Below, one piece after another: positions 1 to 5,351 of a DNA stretch of 5,351 bases. The position numbers and the translations under genes are program-made. Position 1 is the stretch's first letter, and each line of letters begins with the position of its first letter. The DNA comes from an uncultured Acidimicrobiia bacterium. Lineage in GTDB: Bacteria; Actinomycetota; Acidimicrobiia; UBA5794. Where the stretch lies: contig CAJQOW010000185.1 of NCBI GenBank assembly GCA_905480055.1, positions 1 to 5,351 of the forward strand, in the 5' to 3' direction. Under the pieces are notes generated by a model. The model was not told the DNA's origin, did not search any database, and saw only the letters and a program-made list of their open reading frames with translations.

Positions 1-21
1 GGCAGTTCGTGCGCTACTCAT
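1..21 (-). CDS. pafC: Probable PafC, first seven codons only (cut by window edge)
   Basis: An ATG at 21–19 overlaps the TGA of pafB in an ATGA arrangement, and the frame stays open to the edge of the window (Met-Ser-Ser-Ala-Arg-Thr-Ala). In many actinobacteria pafB is followed immediately by pafC, a second HTH–WYL protein that works with PafB to activate DNA-damage genes. The overlap and position make pafC the natural candidate. Seven residues carry no diagnostic motif, so the identification rests on gene order and the translational-coupling geometry alone. Confidence 0.5.
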
Positions 22-938
22 GCCGACCTTCCGATGTGTGCGAGGAACTCGTCCCGCAAGGCCGGTGGGCTGAGGATCACGGCACGATGGTCAAATCCGA
101 GTAACCAGTTGATCACCTCGGCTTCGTCGTCATACTGAACCTCAACCATTGATGTCTCTTCGTCTGCAGACACGATGTTCGCCGACCGACGTCGGCCAAC
201 GGCGACGTGCACCACGTCGTTGTCGATGCGAACGGTGGCGACGTGCTCGGAGGTCGTTTCCTGGACGCCGGCAAGGACCGATGTCGGATTGAAATCGGGG
301 GGCGGTTCGAACGATTCGCCATCCTCCTCGACAGCGAGGGCGACCATGCGGTCGATGCGGAAGACCTTCACCTGATCGTCTGCGGTCATCTCGGCTCCGA
401 CGAGGTACCAGTGACCAAAGCGATGGATGAGTCCGTAGGGCGCGACCTTGCGTGCCTTGGACCGGTAGGTGAACCGCACCCGGTGGCGGTCGCTCACGGC
501 TGCGAACACCGAACCCAGCGAATCGAGGTCATGTCCGAGATCGGCTGACACAGGTCCCGATGGCAGTGCGTCTGACGCGCCACCGAGCTTGAAGATCGCT
601 GCGAGTTCGGTTTGCTGGCCTCCGAACCGAACCGTCTCGGCAGCCAGGAGGAGCGCGCTTCGCTCCTGATCGGTGAACCCGGGATCCTCCAACGTGTACT
701 CATCCGAAGGGATGACGTAGCCCAGCTCGACCTCCCAGATGTCAGTCGGTGTGGTGCGGAGCGGCACGCCAAGTGAGCGAAGCAGGTCCTTGTCACGTTC
801 GAACGTTCGGCGGAACGCCTCATCAGTCGGTTGGTCGTAGCCCGCGACGGTGTGTCGGATTTCATCTGCAGTGACAGGGCGGCCAACGGTGAGCAGGAAC
901 GCCAACAGGTTCAGGATTCGTTCGATGACTTTGTGCAT
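18..938 (-). CDS. pafB: PafB, HTH–WYL domain transcriptional regulator
   Basis: The 306-residue protein is a DNA-binding regulator. In mycobacteria PafB acts with PafC as the activator of the LexA-independent DNA-damage response; that role is transferred here from the family. An N-terminal winged-helix region spans about residues 3–75. It includes VAGYDQPTDEAFRRTFERDK, which closely matches the mycobacterial PafB stretch ending in FERDK. The WYL domain spans about 150–205, with the name-giving HWYLVG at 176–181 and FRIDRM at 193–198. A C-terminal WCX-type region covers about 233–303. The frame is open upstream to 1124, but the ATG at 938 is chosen because MHKVIERILNLL aligns with family N-termini and a promoter-like element sits just before it. 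No clear Shine-Dalgarno precedes it. It is separated from pafA by 194 bp and probably translationally coupled to a following pafC. Confidence 0.93.
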   Translation of the reverse strand: MHKVIERILNLLAFLLTVGRPVTADEIRHTVAGYDQPTDEAFRRTFERDKDLLRSLGVPLRTTPTDIWEVELGYVIPSDEYTLEDPGFTDQERSALLLAAETVRFGGQQTELAAIFKLGGASDALPSGPVSADLGHDLDSLGSVFAAVSDRHRVRFTYRSKARKVAPYGLIHRFGHWYLVGAEMTADDQVKVFRIDRMVALAVEEDGESFEPPPDFNPTSVLAGVQETTSEHVATVRIDNDVVHVAVGRRRSANIVSADEETSMVEVQYDDEAEVINWLLGFDHRAVILSPPALRDEFLAHIGRSA

Positions 939-944
939 TGCGGT

Positions 945-974
945 CAGCGTACCGCTGCGCGAACCCAGGGTCAC
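945..974 (-). promoter_or_regulatory. Candidate promoter of pafB (leaderless type)
   Basis: On the minus strand GTGACC (974–969) is followed after exactly 17 nt by TACGCT (951–946), fitting a sigma-70-like -35/-10 pair (TGAC core and TAnnnT). The -10 box ends 7 nt before the pafB ATG, which places the predicted transcription start at or next to the start codon. That fits the absence of a Shine-Dalgarno. The ten bases CGGTACGCTG (954–945) recur before pafA. No RecA-NDp/PafBC-type TTGTC box was seen. The match is by eye and the -35 is imperfect. Confidence 0.45.
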
Positions 975-1031
975 GACCCCCGAGCCTGCGAGAGCGCACG
1001 CTTCCGCCATTCGGCACACTTGTCCGATTCC

Positions 1032-1053
1032 GAGGCCGAACAACCTCGGCCTC
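1032..1053. repeat. Inverted repeat (8-bp stem) between pafA and pafB
   Basis: GAGGCCGA (1032–1039) and TCGGCCTC (1046–1053) form a perfect GC-rich 8-bp stem around a 6-nt loop, about 80 nt past the pafA stop. No T-run follows on the minus strand, so this is not a standard intrinsic terminator. It could be a processing or weak termination structure, or a palindromic binding site. The repeat is read directly; its function is unknown. Confidence 0.5.
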
Positions 1054-1088
1054 TCAAGGCCCAAGGCTCGAGGCAATGGCATGTGCTG

Positions 1089-1099
1089 CAAGGATGCGG
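1089..1099 (-). repeat. 11-bp repeat CCGCATCCTTG, copy in the pafA–pafB gap
   Basis: Minus-strand CCGCATCCTTG lies 34 nt past the pafA stop and occurs identically at 2538–2528 in the prcA–pafA gap. In both gaps it lies upstream of the shared CGGTACGCTG element, at different distances (134 nt here, 24 nt there). It may be a regulator site. This copy does not form the hairpin seen at the other. Confidence 0.4.
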
Positions 1100-1132
1100 C
1101 TATCTCAACATCCGCTGTCCGCAATCAGCGAA

Positions 1133-2488
1133 TCAAAGACTCTCGATCAAACGGTCGACTCGCTCGTCATACGCCTTGAACGGGTCCTTGCACAACACCG
1201 TTCGCTGCGCCTGGTCGTTGAGCTTGAGATGCACCCAATCGACGGTGAAGTCCCGCCGGCGTTGCTTTGCCGCCTTGATGAATGCGCCCCGCAGCCTCGC
1301 TCGGGTTGTGGCAGGCGGCTCGGCCATGGCGAGGTTGATGGCTTCGTCGGTGACGATCCTGTCCACGAGTCCCGCCTTCTCGAGTTTGTAGAACAGCCCG
1401 CGATGGCGATTCACGTCGTGGTAGTTCAAGTCGATCAGGGCAAGCTTCGCAGAAGACATGGCGAGGGCGTGGCGCGCCTTGTAGCGCTCGAGGAGGTGGA
1501 GCTTGGCCACCCAGTCGACCTCCCGGTGCAGCGTGAGAGGATCCTTTTCAAGACCTGTCAACAGGTGTTCCCACATCGCCACAGCGCGTTCGACCTCTGG
1601 AGACAGGCCAGTCGCCCTGGCATAGCGCATCACACGTTCGAGGTACTCCCATTGGATGTCGAGGGCGCTCAGCTCCCTGCCGTTTGCAAGTCTGATCTTC
1701 CGTCGACAGGTGGTGTCGTGGCTGATCTCCCTGATCGCACGGATGGGGTTCTCGAGGGTGAGATCCCGGAAGACCACTTCGTCCTCGAGCATCTGGAGCA
1801 GCGCGACCATCGAACCGATCTTGACGTACGTGGTGTACTCGGACATGTTCGAATCGCCTGCGATCACATGCAGCCTGCGGAACCGCTCGGCATCGGCATG
1901 GGGCTCGTCGCGAGTGTTGATGATCGGACGCGACCGGGTCGTGGCGGAGGAGCTTCCCTCCCAGATGTGTTCAGCGCGTTGGGCCAGCGAATACACGGTT
2001 CCGCGAGCGGTTTGGAGCAGCTTCCCTGCTCCGGCCCAGACCTGTCGCGTCACCAGGAACGGGATGAGCGTGTCGATGACGCGTGGGAAGTCGGTCTCCC
2101 TGCTGATCAGGTAGTTCTCATGGCAGCCGTAGGAGTTGCCTGCAGAGTCGGTGTTGTTCCGGTAGAGGTAGATCTCGCCGCGAATGCCTTCTTCGGCCAG
2201 CCGTTGCTCTGCTGATTCGACGAGGCCTTCGAGGATGCGTTCCCCTGCCCGGTCGTGTGCAACGACGTCGAGGATCGAGTCGCACTCAGGCGTTGCGTAC
2301 TCGGGGTGGCTGCCGACGTCGAGATACAGGCGAGCCCCGTTCTCGAGAAACACGTTCGACGATCTACCCCAGCTCACGACCCTTCGGAAGAGATACCTGG
2401 CGACTTCGTCTGGGGACAGGCGACGCTGGCCGCGCAGGACGCAGGTCACGCCGTATTCGTTCTCGATCCCAAAGATGCGTCGCTGCAC
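1133..2488 (-). CDS. pafA: PafA, Pup–protein ligase
   Basis: The 451-residue enzyme uses ATP to phosphorylate the C-terminal Glu of Pup and join it to a target lysine. It acts in the cytosol and belongs to the glutamine-synthetase/carboxylate-amine-ligase fold. Length matches the family (about 450). The N-terminal IFGIENEYG (5–13) carries the metal-binding acidic residues. [15 protein letters not shown] (54–68) includes Asp57, the conserved essential Asp. [16 protein letters not shown] lies at 111–126, [13 protein letters not shown] at 187–199 and [14 protein letters not shown] at 204–217. The smaller C-terminal domain ends in [17 protein letters not shown]. The frame is open to 2530 (TTG, then ATG at 2527), but GTG at 2488 is chosen because QRRIFGIE is the usual start of the family. 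No lesion is seen. It lies 73 bp after prcA, close enough for co-transcription, but has its own promoter-like element. Dop upstream is its paralogue. Confidence 0.97.
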   Translation of the reverse strand: MQRRIFGIENEYGVTCVLRGQRRLSPDEVARYLFRRVVSWGRSSNVFLENGARLYLDVGSHPEYATPECDSILDVVAHDRAGERILEGLVESAEQRLAEEGIRGEIYLYRNNTDSAGNSYGCHENYLISRETDFPRVIDTLIPFLVTRQVWAGAGKLLQTARGTVYSLAQRAEHIWEGSSSATTRSRPIINTRDEPHADAERFRRLHVIAGDSNMSEYTTYVKIGSMVALLQMLEDEVVFRDLTLENPIRAIREISHDTTCRRKIRLANGRELSALDIQWEYLERVMRYARATGLSPEVERAVAMWEHLLTGLEKDPLTLHREVDWVAKLHLLERYKARHALAMSSAKLALIDLNYHDVNRHRGLFYKLEKAGLVDRIVTDEAINLAMAEPPATTRARLRGAFIKAAKQRRRDFTVDWVHLKLNDQAQRTVLCKDPFKAYDERVDRLIESL

Positions 2489-2493
2489 ACCAC

Positions 2494-2503
2494 CAGCGTA
2501 CCG
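2494..2503 (-). promoter_or_regulatory. Candidate -10 region of a leaderless pafA promoter
   Basis: CGGTACGCTG on the minus strand ends 5 nt before the pafA GTG. Its TACGCT (2500–2495) fits a TAnnnT -10 box that would start transcription at 2488, the first base of the start codon. The same ten bases end 6 nt before pafB. No convincing -35 is present at 16–18 nt (the region reads GGGGGAC), and no Shine-Dalgarno precedes the GTG. Support comes mainly from the repeat and its placement. Confidence 0.38.
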
Positions 2504-2521
2504 TCGGCGTGCGAAAGTCCC

Positions 2522-2538
2522 CCGCATCAAGGATGCGG
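2522..2538. repeat. Hairpin in the prcA–pafA gap, containing an 11-bp repeat copy
   Basis: On the minus strand CCGCATC–CTT–GATGCGG forms a perfect 7-bp stem with a 3-nt loop, 23 nt past the prcA stop. Its first 11 bases (2538–2528) are the CCGCATCCTTG also found at 1099–1089. No T-run follows, so an intrinsic terminator is not supported. It could slow or protect the mRNA end between prcA and pafA, or be a dyad operator for the candidate pafA promoter just downstream. Confidence 0.5.
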
Positions 2539-2561
2539 ACTCGCAAATGCCGTGGGAACCC

Positions 2562-3242
2562 TCAGCCGCGAGCGGTTGCGATCTCTTCCGGTGTCAGCCG
2601 CCTGAACGTGCGGCGATCGGCGGACCGGTCCAGGAAACCCGTCTCCCATCCAGCGAGATCGATCGGATGGTCAGTGGCCGCTTCGATCGCACCGCAGGCT
2701 GCGGCGAGAGCGGAGTCCAGGGCCACATCTGTGCCATGTTGCGCATCCATCGATGAAGCAATAGCTTCTTCATCCGCTCCGAGAACTGCAAGACCCTCTG
2801 CATCGCGCAGTGTTCCATCAAACTGGATGTGAAAGAGGTGGTCCTCCTCGGCGGTCATGCCAACCTCGGCAACTACAATGTCCACCTCGTACGGCTTGAC
2901 CTCATGGGAAAAGATCTGCCCAAGGGTTTGGCTGTAGGCGTTTGCCAGGCCCTTGCCCGTGACGTCGGCGCGCGCATAGCTGTAGCCCTTGAGATCGGCG
3001 TAGCGGACCCCGGCAACGCGGAGGGTTTCGAACTCGTTGAACCTGCCCACACCGGCGAAGGCCACACGGTCGTAGATCTCTCCGATCTTCCGAAGCGTGG
3101 GTGATGCGTTCTCTCCAACGAGCAGTACACCTTCGGCAACCTGCGCAACGACAATCGGTCGACCCCTGCCGATCCCCTTCCGGGCGAAGTCGGCACGATC
3201 CTTGACCAGTTGCTCTGGAGGTACGTAGAACGGTGCGGTCAC
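2562..3242 (-). CDS. prcA: PrcA, proteasome alpha subunit
   Basis: The 226-residue subunit forms the outer heptameric rings of the 20S core, which gate substrate entry and contact the ATPase. The N-terminus [20 protein letters not shown] corresponds to the mycobacterial PrcA start around SPEQAMRERSELA. Further family landmarks are ARKGI (20–24), NEFETLR (69–75), [19 protein letters not shown] (about 93–111) and HEVKPYEV. There is no propeptide or catalytic Thr, as expected of an alpha subunit. It is somewhat shorter than Mycobacterium PrcA (about 248), with a short tail after [13 protein letters not shown]. The start is GTG; GTGA overlaps the prcB stop, and GGAG at 3254–3251 lies 8 nt upstream. 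Because translation is probably coupled to prcB, the nonsense codon in prcB could lower PrcA production unless ribosomes initiate independently here. Confidence 0.96.
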   Translation of the reverse strand: MTAPFYVPPEQLVKDRADFARKGIGRGRPIVVAQVAEGVLLVGENASPTLRKIGEIYDRVAFAGVGRFNEFETLRVAGVRYADLKGYSYARADVTGKGLANAYSQTLGQIFSHEVKPYEVDIVVAEVGMTAEEDHLFHIQFDGTLRDAEGLAVLGADEEAIASSMDAQHGTDVALDSALAAACGAIEAATDHPIDLAGWETGFLDRSADRRTFRRLTPEEIATARG

Positions 3243-4033
3243 GGTCGGTTCTCCATCACTGATGCAACCACATTCGCGAGCTCATCGTCGCCGAGCTCCG
3301 TCACACCGTCGGCGGTGATCACCAACACGTTCGGGTATATCCCTCGTCGGGGGTCCGGGCCACCGGTGGCAGCGTCCTCCTCCGCCGCAGCAACGAGTGC
3401 CTCGACGGCAACGGAGACAGCTTGCGTGCGATCGAGTTCATCATTCCACGCTGTCTTGAGAAAGCCACGGGCCTCGCTGCCACCAGATCCTGTTGTCGCA
3501 TAGTGCTGCTCGTCGTAGGTGCCACCAACGACGTCGAAGCTGAACAGCCGACCAACACCGGCGAGGTGGTCGTATCCGCAGAACAGGGGGATCACGACCA
3601 AGCCCTGGAACGCCAAGGCGAGATTTCCCCGAATCATCCTGGCGAGATAGTTGGCCTTCCCATCGAGGCTGAGGCGGTTGCCCTCGATCTTCTCGTAGTG
3701 CTCGAGTTCGGTCTGGAACAGCTTGATGAGTTCGACGGCCATGCCGGCTGTGCCCGAAATGGCGACAGCTGAGTGATCGTCTGCGGGATAGACCTAGCGA
3801 ACCCGGCGGTGAGCGATCACGTTGCCAGCGGTTGCACGGCGGTCGCCCGCCATCACCACGCCGCCGTCCCACGTGAGGGCCAGAACGGTGGTTGCCTCTG
3901 GCACCGATGGGACCTCAGCGTTGCCGAGATCCCAATTCGGAGCGGCTCCCCTGCCGGCCAGCATCGACACGAAGGATGAGTCGGACAGCTGCTCGCCGAC
4001 CCTGAGGGGACCGATTTGCCCGGTAGCGGTCAC
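3239..4033 (-). CDS. prcB: PrcB, proteasome beta subunit, interrupted by an in-frame TAG
   Basis: This encodes the proteolytic subunit of the 20S core (inner rings; N-terminal Thr nucleophile exposed after propeptide removal). The frame holds 264 codons. A propeptide of about 47 residues is followed by [19 protein letters not shown], giving mature Thr1 (codon 48) and Asp17. Codon 80 is TAG (3796–3794), then [17 protein letters not shown] and the whole rest of the family continue in the same frame: [42 protein letters not shown] and [16 protein letters not shown]. Counting from Thr1, TAG is residue 33, the catalytic Lys (Mycobacterium has RVRKVY, here RVR-stop-VY). As written, only a 79-residue product, or an inactive 167-residue restart at ATG 3742 lacking Thr1, can be made. 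The residue before Thr1 is Ala, where mycobacterial and many other beta subunits have Gly. The GTG start overlaps the pup stop (GTGA). Sequencing error is likely; genuine nonsense or amber recoding are the alternatives. Confidence 0.93.
3794..3796 (-). other. In-frame TAG at the catalytic Lys33 codon of prcB
   Basis: The codon reads TAG on the minus strand between CGC (Arg32) and GTC (Val34). A single change at 3796 turns a Lys AAG into TAG. Frame and residue spacing on both sides match the family exactly, so no insertion or deletion is involved. Confidence 0.9.
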
Positions 4034-4215
4034 TCGCCACCCTTTTGGACGTAGTTCTTGACGAACTCCTCAGCATTCTCTTCGAGCACAGAGTCGATTT
4101 CGTCGAGTAGGTCGTCGATCTTGTCAGCGACGTCCTCACCCCGAGATGTGGGTGCGTCCTGGACTTCTTCGGCCTGCCGCTCTTCCCTACCGCCAGTGCG
4201 TTCTCGTTCAGTCAT
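4030..4215 (-). CDS. pup: Pup, prokaryotic ubiquitin-like protein
   Basis: This 61-residue, largely disordered modifier is joined through its C-terminus to lysines of target proteins and directs them to the proteasome. The conserved C-terminal half is fully present: [20 protein letters not shown] (31–50), which in the family forms a helix with the coiled coils of the Mpa/ARC ATPase, then [11 protein letters not shown]. The N-terminal half is charged and low in complexity, as usual. The last residue is Glu rather than Gln, so Pup should be ready for PafA without deamidation by Dop. ATG 4215 is supported by GGAGG 5 nt upstream and by an 8-nt overlap with the restored dop frame (ATGACTGA). In this sequence the frame is also open upstream into dop because of a frameshift there. 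The stop overlaps the prcB GTG. Confidence 0.97.
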   Translation of the reverse strand: MTERERTGGREERQAEEVQDAPTSRGEDVADKIDDLLDEIDSVLEENAEEFVKNYVQKGGE

Positions 4216-5351
4216 CGTTGCCTCCGAGTTTGTCGAGGAGTGTTGCCGCATCCGGGCTTGCGTTGAAAAGGTCTTCCACGAGCGCCCTGTCCCTCGCGTC
4301 GGTTCCATCATAGGAACGCGTCTCAGGGTTGATTCACCGATATCGAACACCAGAGAATCCCAGTTCGCTGCCACGACTGCGGATCCGTAGCGGCGCAGCG
4401 ACTCTCCCCGGAACCAAGCACGCGTGGTTTCCGGGGGTGTGGTCACGGCGAGCTCGACCTCCCTGTCGGTGAAGAGTCGACGGATCCTGCCTGCATTGAC
4501 CAGACGGTGGTACAACCCACGATCGGGATCAACATCGTGATATTGGAGGTCGAGGAGTTTCAGCTTCGCATCGTCCCAGCCGATTCCATCGCGCCTGCGA
4601 TACCCCTCGAGCAGCGAAAGTTTGGCAGCCCAGTCAAGGCGGTCAGCAACAGCCTCGAAGCCGTGTTCGAAGTCGGTGAGGAGTTTGCGCCACTCGACGA
4701 GAACTTGTTTGTAGACGGCCGGCGCCGATGACTCGGACGCAAAGCTGTTGAGCGCCTCCCAGTAGCGCCATTGCAGGTCGAGAGCGCTACTGGTGGTGCG
4801 GTCGGTGAGCTCGAGCGGTGCGGTTCCCGTGAGGTCGTGGCTGACGGCTGTCACCGATGGGACGGGCTCTGCGAGCCGCATCGGTTCGTCGACTGCTCCC
4901 TCCTGGAGGGCGAGCAGCATCAGCGATGCAGAGCCGAGCTTCACGAACGTCTGCACCTCGCTCAGATTTGCATCACCGAAGATCACGTGAAGGCGGCGGT
5001 ACTTGCCAGGGTCGGCGTGCGGTTCGTCCCTTGTATTGATGATTGGCCGTTTCAGTGTGGTTTCGAGGCCGATCTCCTCCTCGAAGAAGTCCGCCCTTTG
5101 GGTGAGCTGGTAGTCGACGTCGGGTCGGCTGTGCTCTGAACCGACCTTTCCTGAGCCGGTCAGGATCTGCCTGCTCACGAGGAACGCCGTCATCGCATGG
5201 ACGATCTCACCGAACGGCACCGAACGAGCCACGAGGAAGTTCTCATGTGCGCCGTACGAGTTGCCCTTGCCATCAGAGTTGTTCTTGTGGAGGAGCAGGC
5301 GATGCCCCTCGGGAAGGAATCGACGTGCATCGACGGAGGCCCTGTGGATGA
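4208..5351 (-). CDS. dop: Dop, Pup depupylase/deamidase; 5' end missing, frameshift near 3' end
   Basis: Dop is the PafA paralogue that cleaves Pup from proteins and, where Pup ends in Gln, deamidates it. About 380 codons are present. Roughly 120 N-terminal residues, including the catalytic Asp region, lie beyond the window edge. Visible landmarks, in order, are [97 protein letters not shown] and ANWDSLVFDIG. TGSGKVG and the QRAD–GLETTLK stretch mark Dop rather than PafA. After EPTRGT (near 4288) the expected tail continues one frame over as RALVEDLFNASPDAATLLDK and ends at TGA 4210–4208, overlapping pup. Adding one base near 4288–4290 restores the gene. Uncorrected, the frame runs 24 unrelated residues and then all of Pup to 4030. 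Error is likely; a real lesion is possible. Confidence 0.93.
4221..4225 (-). promoter_or_regulatory. Ribosome binding site of pup
   Basis: GGAGG on the minus strand lies 5 nt before the pup ATG, inside the end of dop. It is the strongest Shine-Dalgarno in the window. It shows that Pup can be initiated separately even if dop reads through in frame. Confidence 0.75.
4286..4293 (-). other. Probable one-base deletion (frameshift) in dop
   Basis: Family-like Dop sequence stops at GGG ACA and resumes with AGG GCG CTC one frame over, so one base is missing or the ribosome would have to slip back one. GGGACAG is not a canonical slippery heptamer and no strong downstream structure was recognised, so programmed frameshifting is not favoured. 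Confidence 0.8.

Noticed and set aside
939..1124. N-terminal extension of PafB by 62 residues from the upstream GTG/ATG-type starts
   Set aside because: Family proteins start at the MHKVIERI-like segment. The extension has no family similarity and runs through the promoter-like element and a GC-rich palindrome.
1113..1130. CGCTG/CAGCG inverted repeat just past the pafA stop as a terminator
   Set aside because: The stem is only 5 bp with an 8-nt loop and no T-run. It is too weak to annotate.
938..2215. Plus-strand open frame of 425 codons
   Set aside because: It lies antisense to pafA over its whole useful length. The product shows no recognisable family, and the minus-strand PafA is unmistakable. 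Long antisense frames are common in G+C-rich genes.
2489..2530. Upstream TTG/ATG start for PafA (14 extra residues)
   Set aside because: PafA proteins begin directly with QRRI-GIE. The extra residues would cross the 10-bp promoter-like motif, and GTG 2488 matches the family end.
3239..3742. Separate short PrcB-like gene starting at ATG 3742
   Set aside because: The frame is the same as the upstream part and the family sequence is continuous across the TAG. The ATG is simply Met98 inside PrcB, and such a product would lack the catalytic Thr.
4280..4300. Programmed ribosomal frameshift in dop
   Set aside because: There is no canonical X-XXY-YYZ slippery site and no evident stimulatory structure. 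A missing base explains the data more simply.
1..5351. Mobile elements, CRISPR arrays, tRNA or rRNA genes
   Set aside because: No transposase-like protein, regularly spaced repeats or RNA-gene signatures were seen. Coding genes fill almost the whole window.

Overview
The window is a nearly uninterrupted Pup–proteasome gene cluster. All genes lie on the minus strand and are transcribed from high to low coordinates: dop (5' end cut off by the window edge) – pup – prcB – prcA – pafA – pafB – the first codons of a probable pafC. The high G+C content, GTG starts, TGA as the stop of every gene, the Pup system itself and the pafA–pafB(–pafC) linkage all point to an actinobacterium. The phylum is secure. 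The class is not, although the compact order with pafA directly after prcA, and a Pup ending in GGE, differ from Mycobacterium.

Layout from the 3' side of the operon's coding strand: 5351–4208 is Dop, the depupylase. 4215–4030 is Pup, 61 residues, already ending in Gly-Gly-Glu. 4033–3239 is PrcB, the catalytic beta subunit. 3242–2562 is PrcA, the alpha subunit. After a 73-bp gap comes PafA, the Pup ligase (2488–1133). After a 197-bp gap comes PafB (938–18), a HTH–WYL transcription factor. Its stop overlaps an ATG that probably starts pafC (21–1). The first four genes are joined by short overlaps (8, 4 and 4 nt) and look translationally coupled. pafA and pafB each have their own candidate promoter.

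Together the genes encode attachment of Pup to target lysines (PafA), its removal (Dop), the 20S core that degrades pupylated proteins (PrcA and PrcB) and the DNA-damage regulator encoded beside it (PafB, with PafC). The ring ATPase that feeds the core (Mpa/ARC) is not in the window.

Two lesions stand out. First, prcB has an in-frame TAG exactly at the codon for the catalytic lysine of the proteasome active site (Lys33, counting the mature Thr as 1), and family-like sequence continues in the same frame on both sides. Second, dop has a one-base frameshift near 4288. It removes the normal Dop tail and places Dop in the same open frame as all of Pup, so the sequence as given encodes a Dop–Pup fusion. 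Sequencing or assembly error is the simplest explanation for both, but the position of the first is striking. A third observation is a pair of motifs (11 bp and 10 bp) shared in the same order by the prcA–pafA and pafA–pafB gaps. The 10-bp motif ends 5–6 nt before each start codon, which suggests leaderless promoters of common design.
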